DNA of 64,000 bases from Qingshengfaniella alkalisoli (lineage in GTDB: Bacteria > Pseudomonadota > Alphaproteobacteria > Rhodobacterales > Rhodobacteraceae). The stretch spans positions 248,001 to 312,000 of the forward strand of contig NZ_CP042263.1 of the NCBI RefSeq assembly GCF_007855645.1, in the 5' to 3' direction. The position numbers and the translations under genes are program-made. This document shows, in pieces, positions 1 through 9,135 of this stretch. Below the pieces are notes generated by a model that was not told the DNA's origin, made no database searches, and saw nothing but the letters and a program-made list of their open reading frames with translations. Numbering within the stretch: position 1 is the first letter of the stretch; every line of letters begins with the position of its first letter.

Positions 1-497
1 GCAAGTTTACCGGCGCTGTATTCGCAGGCATTGCCGATGCCCCTGCAGCGCGTGCTGCCGAACAGGTTGGTGAAGGCAAGTCGGTGCAGCTTGAGATAGG
101 TGGCAGTCTTGGCAGTCATTGTCCGAAGATCAGCGTCTTGGCAAAGGTGGTCAAGGTTATCGGATCGTCGTCCACGAAAGACCTTGAGGTCGCGGTCGAG
201 GTCGGCGGGAACCTCGTGATCCTGTCGCAGCGCAGACGCCCCTATCACAATCTTGCCGACTTCCGGAAATTCGGGGTGGATCCTGCCGAGGCAAAGCTGC
301 TCGTAGTGAAATCGGGATACTTGTCACCGGAACTGGCACCGCTTGCCAATCCGCCGCTGATGGCGTTGACGGATGGGGCGATCAATCAGGACATTGTCGC
401 ACTGGACAACACGTTGCGCGCGACACCCTCCTTCCCGTTTCAGGGCAATTTCGACTGGACGCCGAACGCGCAGTTGTCGAGACGGGCGAAGACCTAA
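1..497 (+). CDS. M81 family metallopeptidase (MlrC-like), C-terminal part
   Basis: The reading frame is open from the first bases (codons in phase with position 3), so this is the 3' end of a gene that begins outside the window; about 164 residues are visible. The start of the visible part, FAGIADAPAARAAE, and the later VDPAEAKLLVVKSGYLSPE match the C-terminal (MlrC_C) domain of M81 zinc peptidases, the family of microcystinase MlrC. In that domain a 'D-P-x-x-x-K-x-x-V-V-K-S' segment precedes the end of the fold. The N-terminal catalytic half with the zinc ligands lies outside the window, so activity cannot be judged. It ends convergently with the next gene, the two stop codons overlapping at 494-497. 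Family assignment is good; the substrate is unknown. Confidence 0.75.
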   Translation, partial: KFTGAVFAGIADAPAARAAEQVGEGKSVQLEIGGSLGSHCPKISVLAKVVKVIGSSSTKDLEVAVEVGGNLVILSQRRRPYHNLADFRKFGVDPAEAKLLVVKSGYLSPELAPLANPPLMALTDGAINQDIVALDNTLRATPSFPFQGNFDWTPNAQLSRRAKT

Positions 498-1336
498 AGC
501 AGCCCTTCTTCGCGCCACGTGGTCAGCTGTTCCTGGCTGACCTCGAAATGCATGGAGTCTTCGCGCCGGAAGCCCGCGCCCCAGATCCAGCCCTCCTCGT
601 GGAAGAAATCCGCGAGGAGGGTCAGCCCGAGCTGGGTTTTGCCGTCCGTGAAGTTGTCGAGATGCCCATCTATATTCAGATCGACCGCCAGTCCAAACGC
701 GTGTGTCGACAGGCTGGCCTGCGTGCCGCGAATGCGACGGACACACAACGACCCTGCGGTGTTGATCCGTTCATAGAGATCGGAATCAGCCGCGCGGACA
801 TTCTCGAACACGCGGCGCAGAGACTCCACGGCAGGTTCCAGCATGTTCACGCGGATCGGGCCGACCTGTTCCAGCACGAGCTTCGCCTTCAGGTTCGGGT
901 TGGTCATCGGTTCGCAATCATCGGATAGCGCCTCACGTGGACGACCAAGCATGTTTTCCAGAAAGTTGGGCGTCGCGACGGTCAGCCCCTCGTTGACATC
1001 CGTTCGGGCCGCGATCAGCACAACCTGCGCATAGCTGTCGAGGATCGTGTTCGGGCCGTCATTGTTGAACATGCCTTCGCGCGGTTCTGTCACCGTGGGT
1101 GGTGCGACGGTCAAGCGCATCCCCTGTTGGCGCAACTCATCCTGCAACGTGTCGATGCGCGCCTCCAGCGCATCCACGCGACCACGGAGCATCTCGATCT
1201 CGATCCGCGCCCCGCTGTCAACGGCGGGACCGTCAAAGGCAGCTTCTTCTTGCGGCATGAGCGTCGGCAGAAAGATCACGATCAGCGAGGCCAGCAAAAT
1301 CGCAAGAGCGATGATAATCGCGGGAACAATGCGCAT
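494..1336 (-). CDS. Membrane-anchored M15-family (VanY/endolysin-like) peptidase
   Basis: This 280-aa protein has an N-terminal hydrophobic segment (about residues 5-27), a helical, probably coiled-coil stretch (about 45-75), and a C-terminal peptidase_M15-like domain. The zinc-site motifs are visible: S-x-H-x-x-G-x-A-V-D in STHAFGLAVDLN, and the closing D-S-M-H-F-E. A W-x-W-G-A-G-F motif lies between them, as in L-Ala-D-Glu and D-Ala-D-Ala peptidases of this clan. It is therefore expected to act on peptidoglycan stem peptides in the periplasm while tethered to the inner membrane. It overlaps the stop codon of the M81 gene and is divergent from the ompA-like gene. Its closeness to the type VI locus may be coincidental. 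Cleavage specificity cannot be read from sequence. Confidence 0.75.
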   Translation of the reverse strand: MRIVPAIIIALAILLASLIVIFLPTLMPQEEAAFDGPAVDSGARIEIEMLRGRVDALEARIDTLQDELRQQGMRLTVAPPTVTEPREGMFNNDGPNTILDSYAQVVLIAARTDVNEGLTVATPNFLENMLGRPREALSDDCEPMTNPNLKAKLVLEQVGPIRVNMLEPAVESLRRVFENVRAADSDLYERINTAGSLCVRRIRGTQASLSTHAFGLAVDLNIDGHLDNFTDGKTQLGLTLLADFFHEEGWIWGAGFRREDSMHFEVSQEQLTTWREEGLL

Positions 1337-1453
1337 GCCAACATCCAGACGTAACCGAAGACATACGAATTAAACCTTGCAGTGCCTTCATTTACAAGCC
1401 GTCGTTCAAGGAAAGGTGTTCGGGATTTTACTGATGCACCGACACTAAAGACG

Positions 1454-1482
1454 TTGTTCTGACCGCGCCCATCGCCTAGTAT
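1454..1482 (+). promoter_or_regulatory. Candidate sigma-70 promoter for the ompA-like/ppkA pair
   Basis: A TTGTTC hexamer at 1454-1459 and TAGTAT at 1477-1482 are separated by 17 bp, ideal spacing for a housekeeping promoter. This leaves a leader of about 33 nt before the ATG at 1522, which has a GAGGGTAGG ribosome site. The rest of the 185-nt gap 1337-1521 shows nothing else clear. Confidence 0.4.
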
Positions 1483-1521
1483 TCGCGCAACGCCGTGTTT
1501 TGAAGTCAGCGAGGGTAGGTC

Positions 1522-2151
1522 ATGACCAATGGTTTTCGCATTTTAAGCGCAACGCTCGCTGTCGGATTGGCCATGGCTGGCGCCCCCCAAGCCCAAACAA
1601 ACGAGGCATCGGAGCTGTCGGCAGAAGAGCTGAACCAACTCTTCGAAACACAGAAAACACGCGGTTTGGTCATTGCACCGACCGACGAGACAACCAGCGT
1701 CACCACCACCGCACAGGATTCCAACGGTCAGACCACGACGGTCACGACCATTACCCCCAATGATGGAAGCGAAGGCAGCCAGCCTTCGGTGTCGACCTAT
1801 GCGGCGCTTGCTCCCGAAGAACAGGTGAACATCCAGATCAGCTTCGATTTCGATTCCGCCGCGCTGCGTGAGGATCAGAAGCCCAAGCTGGCGACACTTT
1901 GTTCCGTGATGAAAGATTCCGATGTGTCGAAGTTCCAGATCGTGGGACACACCGACTCCAAGGGTGCTGACAGCTACAACCAGTCGCTGTCGCTGCTGCG
2001 TGCCGAAGAGGTCAAACGCCATCTTGTCGGTGATTGCGGCATGAAGCCCGAACGCCTTGAAGCCGTAGGTGTCGGCGAGGAATATCCCATCGACACCACC
2101 AATCCTGAAAGCGAAGAAAACCGTCGCGTCGAATTCCAGGCGCTCGGCTGA
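1522..2151 (+). CDS. OmpA-family peptidoglycan-binding protein
   Basis: A 209-aa exported protein. Residues 1-25 form a signal peptide with an A-x-A cleavage site (APQAQ). A Thr/Ser-rich, low-complexity linker follows (about 55-95), and an OmpA C-terminal domain occupies roughly residues 105-209. The OmpA signature is clear: the strand ISFDFDSAAL, then GHTDSKGADSYNQSLSLLRAE (split as GHTDS, then N-x-x-L-S-x-x-R-A), and the ending E-E-N-R-R-V-E-F. The domain binds meso-diaminopimelate in peptidoglycan. There is no lipobox Cys, so it is probably a soluble periplasmic protein. It lies 47 nt upstream of the Ser/Thr kinase and is probably co-transcribed with it, which links it loosely to the T6SS locus. 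Confidence 0.8.
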   Translation: MTNGFRILSATLAVGLAMAGAPQAQTNEASELSAEELNQLFETQKTRGLVIAPTDETTSVTTTAQDSNGQTTTVTTITPNDGSEGSQPSVSTYAALAPEEQVNIQISFDFDSAALREDQKPKLATLCSVMKDSDVSKFQIVGHTDSKGADSYNQSLSLLRAEEVKRHLVGDCGMKPERLEAVGVGEEYPIDTTNPESEENRRVEFQALG

Positions 2152-2198
2152 GCGAATGGCCTGTAGCGCTTTCGACTTCATGAACAGGATCTGAGCCG

Positions 2199-4289
2199 AT
2201 GACCGAGCCGCGCGACAGCGACATTTTTCGCGCAGGCGATCTTTTGAACAACACCTACCGGATCGAAAATATTCTGGGACGTGGCGGGACGTCGGAAGTT
2301 TACAAGGCCCGCAGCGAGATATCGGGACGCGAAGTCGCCCTGAAAGTTCTCAAATCCGAATTCGCGTCGAACGAAGATTTCCTTGTACTGATGCGGCGCG
2401 AAGAAGAAATGCGCGAAATCCGCCATGATGCGGTCGTGCGCTATTCGGAGAACCAGCGGACGGCGGACGGTCTGATCTATCTGGTGATGGACTATGTCGA
2501 GGGTCCCGCACTTGATCACAGGATGCGCGATGGCGGAATGTCCGCCGAGGATTTGATCACCGTCGCACAACGCGTCACCGAAGGGCTGCGGGCGGCGCAT
2601 TCGCACAACATTTTCCACCGCGACCTGTCACCCGACAACATCATCCTGCGTGGCGGCGATCCGGCTGATGCGGTGATCCTCGACTTCGGTATTGCCAAGG
2701 ATGCCAATCCGGGTGCCGCCACCATCGTCGGCAATGAATTTGCCGGGAAGTATTCCTACGCCGCGCCCGAACAGTTGAGCGGGCAGACCGATGCGCGCTC
2801 GGACCTGTATTCGCTCGGCGCGCTTCTGCTGGCAACCTTCCGTGGACAATCGCCGAATGTTGGTGCGAACCCCATGGAGGTGATCCAGAAAAAGGCACAG
2901 CCGCTGGACACAGAAGGCGTACCCGAACCGCTGAAGTCCCTGATCGACAAGCTATCCAACCCGGACCCCGCGAAGCGGTTCCAGTCCGCGCAAGAAGTGC
3001 TCCAGGAAATTGATCCGGAAGCATCCGAACCCACTGTGCGCACCACGCCTCCTCCGAAAGCGCCTGAACCTGCAGTGCCTGCCCCGCCGAAATCGGGCCG
3101 CGGGGCCTTGCTGGGCGTCATCGCCTTGGTCGTCCTGGTTGCCGCCGCAGGCGGGTACTGGTTCCTGCTACGTGACACAACGCCCTTTGTGGAGGATTAC
3201 ACCTTCACCGCCGAAGGCGACGACAACGGCCGGACACTCTTCACTGGCCATGTGCCAAGCGAATCGCTGCAGGAACAACTGCGCGCGCGCGCCGTCGCAA
3301 CAAATGGTCAGGCAGACCTGTCGATTGCGAAGGGCAACATTTCGCAGGATTGGGAACAAAGCCTGCTAGAGACGCTCGGCGACGTCGAGCAGCTTGATGA
3401 ATGGCAGCTATCGGTGGATGGCGACGCATTCGAGGTCAGCGGAATGACCCTTGATCGGGCTTTGCGCGACCGGCTCACAAGTGAACTGGAAGGAACAGCC
3501 GCGCCGGGCGACATGACCGGCACGGTGGCTATCAGCCTTGGTCCGCGCCTGTTGACACAGGAAACCCTGCGCACCGTTCTGGACGCGGCGGCCGATTGCG
3601 GGCCACTTGCGCTGCAAAACCCGCCAGAGGGCGGCTATCCTATCGGCAGTACAGTTACGGTTACAGGCATGCTGGCGGAGCCTGACTCCCGCGCCACGCT
3701 TTACAATGCGTTGCAAGCGGTGTCGGGGGATCGCGCGATCACGCTGGATGCCGAAGTCCTCAGCCCGCAGCTGTGCGAGATCGAGCATGTTTTGCCCGCC
3801 TTGCCCGCAGGCGATTTCGGCATCAACTTCAGCTTCGGTGAATCGGGCGAGCCAAACCCGAACGGCCGCTTTCTGGTCGGCGAAAACCCGGTGATCGACG
3901 TCGAAATTCCCGCCGATGTAACCGATGGCGTGATCTATGTTTCCGTCTTCGACGTCAGCGGGAACGTCTATCATTTGCTGCCAAATGTGAACCGAACCGA
4001 AAACGCGGTCGCTGAATTGCGGGGTGGCGAGGATGGCGAAACGCCGGTGCGCGTCGCCTATCCGGTCAGCGAAGGCGGCAATGGCAAAATTGCCTTCCTG
4101 GTGGACGATACCACGCTCGGCAAAAGCAAGATCGTCGTGCTTCACGCAAATGAGCCAATTTTCACCGACATGCGCCCGACCACCGAAAGCGCAGCCGGAT
4201 ATGCGCAGGCCGTGGCCGATGTGTCGCAAGCCATGTCCGTGTCGATCCGGTCAATGAGCAGCCGGATATTGACAACAGCGCTGCCCTGA
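2199..4289 (+). CDS. ppkA: PpkA-type Ser/Thr protein kinase of the T6SS locus
   Basis: A 696-aa membrane kinase. Residues about 20-275 are a Hanks-type kinase domain: glycine loop GRGGTSEVY (27-35), ATP-binding Lys 49 in VALKV, catalytic loop HRDLSPDN (140-147), DFG (162-164) and APE (189-191). The usual Lys of HRDxKxxN is Ser here. A Pro-rich stretch leads to one transmembrane helix (about 305-325), and the remaining 370 residues are extracytoplasmic. The C-terminal part resembles a DUF4384-type domain (VYHLLPN). PpkA kinases phosphorylate the FHA protein to activate type VI secretion. The gene converges on pppA with no gap, and the matching FHA protein is encoded at 11923-13368. Kinase identity is secure; the role is inferred from context. 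Confidence 0.85.
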   Translation: MTEPRDSDIFRAGDLLNNTYRIENILGRGGTSEVYKARSEISGREVALKVLKSEFASNEDFLVLMRREEEMREIRHDAVVRYSENQRTADGLIYLVMDYVEGPALDHRMRDGGMSAEDLITVAQRVTEGLRAAHSHNIFHRDLSPDNIILRGGDPADAVILDFGIAKDANPGAATIVGNEFAGKYSYAAPEQLSGQTDARSDLYSLGALLLATFRGQSPNVGANPMEVIQKKAQPLDTEGVPEPLKSLIDKLSNPDPAKRFQSAQEVLQEIDPEASEPTVRTTPPPKAPEPAVPAPPKSGRGALLGVIALVVLVAAAGGYWFLLRDTTPFVEDYTFTAEGDDNGRTLFTGHVPSESLQEQLRARAVATNGQADLSIAKGNISQDWEQSLLETLGDVEQLDEWQLSVDGDAFEVSGMTLDRALRDRLTSELEGTAAPGDMTGTVAISLGPRLLTQETLRTVLDAAADCGPLALQNPPEGGYPIGSTVTVTGMLAEPDSRATLYNALQAVSGDRAITLDAEVLSPQLCEIEHVLPALPAGDFGINFSFGESGEPNPNGRFLVGENPVIDVEIPADVTDGVIYVSVFDVSGNVYHLLPNVNRTENAVAELRGGEDGETPVRVAYPVSEGGNGKIAFLVDDTTLGKSKIVVLHANEPIFTDMRPTTESAAGYAQAVADVSQAMSVSIRSMSSRILTTALP

Positions 4290-5000
4290 TCAGGAAACGT
4301 CCACCACGATCGCGGAGATGTTGTCCGCGCCACCACCATCCAGCGCAATCTGCACCAAGGTGCTGGTCACTGTCTCGATCGGCTCCCGCGATAAGACCTG
4401 AGTAAGCGTTGCGAAATCCGCGTATTTGTTCAGCCCGTCAGAACACAACAGGAACCGGTCACCCGGCTTCGCATCTCCGCGAATCTTGTCCAGTTCCAAT
4501 TCCTCCGCCACGCCGACAGCGCGAGTGATCGCGTTTGATTGGGGAAGTTTTTCAGCCTCGTCCCAGCTCATTTGCCCGCCTTCGACGAAGGCCGCGACGA
4601 CCGAGTGATCGCTGGTCAGCAATTCCACCGCGTCGTCGCGCATGCGGTAGAGGCGGCTGTCACCGGCCCAGAACGCGGCAAAATGGCCATCCGTGACGAT
4701 CAGGGCTACAACCGTGGCCCCCACTGTGCCTTCGCGGCGTGCGGCTTCGCGCCAGATCAGGGTGTTCGCTCTTGTGATTGCAGCACGGACCTCTCGCAGG
4801 TTTTCGCCCGGATCGTCATTGTAATTCGCGGTCGCGACGGCATCGGCCACCGCGCGGCTGGCGAAGTCGCCTGCCTCGTGCCCACCCATGCCATCGGACA
4901 CGACCCATATGTTGTGATCGGGCAGCGCGAGTATGCTGTCTTCGTTCACGGACCGGACCCGCCCGGTATGCGTGGTCGCGTTGTATCGAAGCTTGCTCAT
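4290..5000 (-). CDS. pppA: PppA-type PP2C Ser/Thr phosphatase of the T6SS
   Basis: This 236-aa protein is a compact PPM/PP2C phosphatase with no extra domain. The metal-binding motifs are all present in order: R-x-x-N-E-D-S near residue 16, SDGMGGHEAGDFAS near 35, WAGDSRLY, LCSDGLNKY and GADNISAIVV at the C terminus. In type VI systems the phosphatase reverses PpkA phosphorylation of the FHA protein and keeps the apparatus off. It is the last gene of the minus-strand T6SS operon. Its ATG overlaps the tagF stop codon as ATGA (4997-5000), so translation is probably coupled. Downstream it meets ppkA end to end. Confidence 0.9.
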   Translation of the reverse strand: MSKLRYNATTHTGRVRSVNEDSILALPDHNIWVVSDGMGGHEAGDFASRAVADAVATANYNDDPGENLREVRAAITRANTLIWREAARREGTVGATVVALIVTDGHFAAFWAGDSRLYRMRDDAVELLTSDHSVVAAFVEGGQMSWDEAEKLPQSNAITRAVGVAEELELDKIRGDAKPGDRFLLCSDGLNKYADFATLTQVLSREPIETVTSTLVQIALDGGGADNISAIVVDVS

Positions 5001-5557
5001 TGACTCGCTACCCTATGACTGCCCCGCGCGTCGCCATGACCAAACAGGACCGCTGCATCAGTCGCGTCGGGCAGGGTTGGAAAAGTCAGGGAGGTTACAG
5101 ACCCATCACCCAGCGAACTGGACCATCGCGTTCCCCTGGACAGCAACGGCGGGACGTCGGTGACCTCGTTCAGCCGGTCCGCAATCCGTTCGGGTGCCAG
5201 ATCCTCCGACAGGGCGGCGAGCGCGACAGTCTCAGTGGCGTCAAAGAACGCTTCATCGCCGCCATCCTCCGCGACGGACACGAATGTCAGGGGGAAGTAT
5301 CGGCCTGCAGCATCAACCGAGGGCATCAATATCCCGGACACGGCAGCAGGCCCGGCAATGTCAGGCGCCAAAGAAAACCGCCAGATCGGCGCGGACAGAT
5401 AGGTGGCTTCCCACCCATCGCCGAAATGGGATCGCGCCTGCGCCATGACACCCTGTAACCACGGATCCCAGACCGAGACAAATCCGCGCGGTGTCGCGAA
5501 GCGGATGAAATCCCCTGTTGCAGGAATCTTGCCAAAGGCTCCGATGGGACGCCCCAT
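4997..5557 (-). CDS. tagF: T6SS-associated protein TagF (ImpM family)
   Basis: A 186-aa TagF/ImpM protein. The family hallmark is at the N terminus: M-G-R-P-I-G-A-F-G-K-I-P-A-T-G-D-F-I-R-F, followed by WDPWLQG, then an internal A-G-R-Y-F-P-L segment. In Pseudomonas aeruginosa TagF is a post-translational repressor of T6SS acting through the FHA protein. The start is the ATG at 5557-5555, which overlaps the tssM stop codon as TGATG. A longer upstream extension of this frame would lie inside tssM and has no family similarity. Its stop overlaps the pppA start by 4 nt. The short fold has no catalytic residues. Confidence 0.85.
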   Translation of the reverse strand: MGRPIGAFGKIPATGDFIRFATPRGFVSVWDPWLQGVMAQARSHFGDGWEATYLSAPIWRFSLAPDIAGPAAVSGILMPSVDAAGRYFPLTFVSVAEDGGDEAFFDATETVALAALSEDLAPERIADRLNEVTDVPPLLSRGTRWSSSLGDGSVTSLTFPTLPDATDAAVLFGHGDARGSHRVASQ

Positions 5558-8500
5558 CAGAACGAGGTCGGGCAGCTGAAGGACGACAGCGCCGGCAGAG
5601 CAAAGGGGTTGTGGACCGATCCCGACTGCATCTGGAAGATCGCAATGCGCCCGCCCACGTTGAAGATCACCCGTTTCCGGTCGGAGACATTGGTGTTGCG
5701 GACCTCTGCCCCATCCAGCAACCGGAACAGCGCCCAAGGGCCATCCTTGCGTATTTCATTCTGGATGTTGCCTGCAGGCGGATCGAACGCCACCCGTGCA
5801 AGGCCGACCGGTCCGGGCCAGGCCACCGCAATCGGTCGTGGCTGGCTGTTGCGATGCTGGAACATCACGCTTTGTCCGTCGATTTCCAGCGCCACACCCT
5901 GTGCTTTGGGGTCCAGAGCTTCGGGCGTGATCTGGAACTGCACCTTGGCCGTCGGTTGCCCCGCGAAGAACGCATCCCTGATTTCCGCCGCCGCCTGCAT
6001 CTGCTCAAGCACCTGCTGCGAAATGCCCAGATCGGTGTCATTCACCCGCTTCCACGCCCATGGTCGCGCACGGGTATCGACATATTCGAGCAAATGATCT
6101 CGGAAGAAGCTGTCGATCAGGCCATTCGGCGCAAAGAGTTTCTCAAAATCCTGCATGGCAACATCAGCCTGCGACCGCTTGTCGAACGGATAGCGGTTGG
6201 CAATGGCCTGTTCGCAGAACGGCAGAACCTGCGACTGCCACAGCGCATTAATCGAAGCTCGCGTACCATCCGCGGTGATGCCCGACGACCCGCTGGCGAT
6301 CTGCGTGGCCCAACGCTGCATCGGGCCATCAATACGTGCGCTGGCCTCTTGAAAACGTTGGATGGCCGCACCGCCTTGGCCCTGAATATCAGTAGATCCC
6401 TGGTTGAAGGACAGCTTGTTCAGCTCCTGATACACCTCTGTCAGATTACCCATCATCTGATCCAGCTGCGATGGCTGCCCCTCGGGACGCTCGACGAGTT
6501 TCTGGAGCCACGAAAACCGTTCTTCGACATAGGCCCCGGGCGGTTTGGGCGGCTCGCGCCCCTCGCCTGACAGAACGGCACTATTGCTCAGCGCATCGAG
6601 GAAAATCTGGCTTTGGATGTTCAGGTTCGAGCGCAGCTCCAAACTGGCAACATCGGACACGCCTTCGCTTGCGCCTTCGGCAACACCCGACGACAGGACA
6701 CTGCGATCTTCCGTCAGGCGGGTTTCCTTGGCCACCCCGGTCAGAATGTTCACGATGGGCGAGGTCGGGCCCGACAGGACGTTGGTGACCTCAACCGCGT
6801 GGCTGAGCGACTCCATTGGCACAATGTCCAGATCTCCGAGCAGACTGTCATAGCGGGATATGAAGTCATTGTAATACAGATCCAGCACATCACGGCTCAT
6901 GGCCAGCAGAGCTTCTTCGCTTTGCTCTGCCTCGTAGCGTTCGCCCAGAACCCAGCTTTCGTTTTGTATGCGTTCGGCAACCCCCAATGCTTCTGCCAGA
7001 AACACGTTCCTGAACCCGTCATAGGTGAAGATGCCTTCGATTCCCTCGTTGAGCGGCTTGCCTGAACTGCGCACCATCACCCGGGACACAGCAGGTCCCC
7101 CGATATCGGTTACGCGCCATTGCGGCAGGGACTGCGCCTGCGGGCTGTTGATGATGCCGTTATAGACGCGCTGTGCCAGCGGCATTTCGGCCAGCAACGC
7201 CTGCACCTGTTCCACCAAGGGACCATTCAGCGCGATCTTGGTCATGGGCTGAGACAACATGGCATCGAGATGCACTGCAAGATCCTGACGCAAGGTCTCG
7301 CGGCCCGCACCGGGATACGCCAATGACCAGTCGATTTGCATCCATTCCTTGACCAGGTCGGCGTTCATCGGCCCTTGAAGGCCCAGCATCAGGTAGATCT
7401 TCAACGCCTCATATAGCAGATCGGGGTTGTTCATATTGGCCTGCATCTGTTCTTCCAGACGCAGCAGCATTCGCGGCAACATGTGCTGGCTCAGCGCAGC
7501 ACGATAGGTTTGCGCAGCTTCGGTTCCGATCACATCACCCTGATACAGGCCCCATTGCAGCTTTGCAGGTGGCTCCGGATCATTCACGGTGGGGTTTCCC
7601 GGCATGTCGCGCAGCGTGTTCAGGGGCTCGACAATCGCGGGCAGGTCAGTGTCACCAATCGGGTTTCCCGGAATGTTGGCTGCCGCCGCGCGATAGGAGG
7701 CGATCTGCGATTCAGCACCCGCGATCAACGCCTTGTTGCCCAGGTAGCTTCGCGTCCAGATCGTGGAGAGAGCCGCAACCGCAATCACTGTTGCCGCAAT
7801 TGCCCCGCGCCTCACCCAGCGGTAACGGCGTTCCACCTTGTCATCGGCGGAAACCAGGCCCGCTTCGGGGAAAATCACGCCTTCGAACAGTCGCGTCAGG
7901 AAGAAGGACCGACCGGAACCACGCCCCGATCCAATGGCTTGACGCCCGATGCCAAAAGTTTGCGCCATGCCCATCATCAGGCGGTCAATCGGCGTGCCTT
8001 CCTGAACGCCGGACGCAAAATAGACCCCGCGCAGCATCTGGCGGTTCTCGAAACGGTTCTCCTGAAACACCTCTGTCAGGAAATCTCGGGCCACTTGTCG
8101 GATCGTCGCCACCTGATTGGGAAAACCAACTATCAGGCTGCGGCGTTGATGGTCGGTTTCGCTCTGCATCTTTTCCAGAAGCTGCGTGTTCAGCCGCTCC
8201 ATCAACCCGGAAAATTTTTCGTCGAAGCCGTCGACGGGGGATTCCTTGCCCGTGGATTTGCCCAGATCCAGTGTGAAGCCCCAGACCTGTTCGCGTTCTT
8301 CCTTGCCAAGCGTGTCGAAGAACTCCGTGAAGCCTGCGATCAGATCCGCCTTGGTGAAAAGCACGTAGACGGGAAACCGCACGCCCAGCTTTTCGCGCAG
8401 CTCCTGCAGACGGCGGCGAACCGCCAGCGCGTGACCCTTGCGCGTCATCTCGTCCTGAAGAGACAGATCCGTCAGGCTGATCGCGATGACCGCGCCATTG

Positions 8501-9135
8501 ACCGGTTGGCGTTTGCGATACTTCTTGAGCAGCCCCAGAAAGCCCAACCATGCCGCGTTGTCGGCATCTGCATCGCTTTCCTGCGTGGTATAGCGGCCGG
8601 CTGTGTCGATCAGCACGGCGTTGTTCGTGAACCACCAATCACAGTTGCGCGTGCCTCCCACGCCCCCGATCGCGGTGCGCCCCAGATCATCCGAAAGCGG
8701 AAACTGAAGGCCGGAATTGACGATAGCGGTCGTTTTGCCAGCACCGGGCGGGCCGATGATGACATACCAGGGCAGTTCATAAAGATGCCGCCTGCCGAGC
8801 TTGGACTTGCGTAGCTTGGTCATCGCGCCGCGCAGCTTGTCCTTCAGATCGGCCAGTTCTTCTTTTACCGCATCGTCGGCGGTATCGACTTCGACCGCTT
8901 CCACGATCTCGTCCGTCAACTTCTTGTCCCGCCGTCCGCGCGTCAGCGCAACGACCAGCATCACGATCAGCGCGACAAGCCACAGGATCGCCACGCCGAT
9001 ACCGCGCCACAGCATGCCGCTGAAGGCAGCGCCTATGAACGGGCCGAACATCCAGAAACAGATGGACAGCGCCAGCGTGACCAGGATGACGATGGTGTAA
9101 ACGGAACTGAATATTCGCGACAGCGCGCGCATCAC
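5557..9135 (-). CDS. tssM: T6SS inner-membrane protein TssM (IcmF)
   Basis: At 1192 aa this is a full-length IcmF/TssM protein, the large inner-membrane component of the membrane complex. Two transmembrane helices lie near residues 12-35 and 45-65. A cytoplasmic NTPase-like domain follows with Walker A GPPGAGKTT (128-136), I-D-T-A-G-R-Y and F-T-K-A-D-L motifs. A third helix lies near residue 440 (AIAATVIAVAALSTIW), and the remainder is a periplasmic domain that normally contacts TssJ. The Walker A motif is intact here, unlike some family members. The start overlaps the tssL stop by 4 nt. No tssJ was found in the locus, so the outer-membrane partner is missing or encoded elsewhere. Confidence 0.95.
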   Translation of the reverse strand: MMRALSRIFSSVYTIVILVTLALSICFWMFGPFIGAAFSGMLWRGIGVAILWLVALIVMLVVALTRGRRDKKLTDEIVEAVEVDTADDAVKEELADLKDKLRGAMTKLRKSKLGRRHLYELPWYVIIGPPGAGKTTAIVNSGLQFPLSDDLGRTAIGGVGGTRNCDWWFTNNAVLIDTAGRYTTQESDADADNAAWLGFLGLLKKYRKRQPVNGAVIAISLTDLSLQDEMTRKGHALAVRRRLQELREKLGVRFPVYVLFTKADLIAGFTEFFDTLGKEEREQVWGFTLDLGKSTGKESPVDGFDEKFSGLMERLNTQLLEKMQSETDHQRRSLIVGFPNQVATIRQVARDFLTEVFQENRFENRQMLRGVYFASGVQEGTPIDRLMMGMAQTFGIGRQAIGSGRGSGRSFFLTRLFEGVIFPEAGLVSADDKVERRYRWVRRGAIAATVIAVAALSTIWTRSYLGNKALIAGAESQIASYRAAAANIPGNPIGDTDLPAIVEPLNTLRDMPGNPTVNDPEPPAKLQWGLYQGDVIGTEAAQTYRAALSQHMLPRMLLRLEEQMQANMNNPDLLYEALKIYLMLGLQGPMNADLVKEWMQIDWSLAYPGAGRETLRQDLAVHLDAMLSQPMTKIALNGPLVEQVQALLAEMPLAQRVYNGIINSPQAQSLPQWRVTDIGGPAVSRVMVRSSGKPLNEGIEGIFTYDGFRNVFLAEALGVAERIQNESWVLGERYEAEQSEEALLAMSRDVLDLYYNDFISRYDSLLGDLDIVPMESLSHAVEVTNVLSGPTSPIVNILTGVAKETRLTEDRSVLSSGVAEGASEGVSDVASLELRSNLNIQSQIFLDALSNSAVLSGEGREPPKPPGAYVEERFSWLQKLVERPEGQPSQLDQMMGNLTEVYQELNKLSFNQGSTDIQGQGGAAIQRFQEASARIDGPMQRWATQIASGSSGITADGTRASINALWQSQVLPFCEQAIANRYPFDKRSQADVAMQDFEKLFAPNGLIDSFFRDHLLEYVDTRARPWAWKRVNDTDLGISQQVLEQMQAAAEIRDAFFAGQPTAKVQFQITPEALDPKAQGVALEIDGQSVMFQHRNSQPRPIAVAWPGPVGLARVAFDPPAGNIQNEIRKDGPWALFRLLDGAEVRNTNVSDRKRVIFNVGGRIAIFQMQSGSVHNPFALPALSSFSCPTSF

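Noticed and set aside
5558-5737. N-terminal extension of tagF
   Set aside because: It lies entirely inside the tssM coding end; the conserved TagF N terminus begins at 5557.
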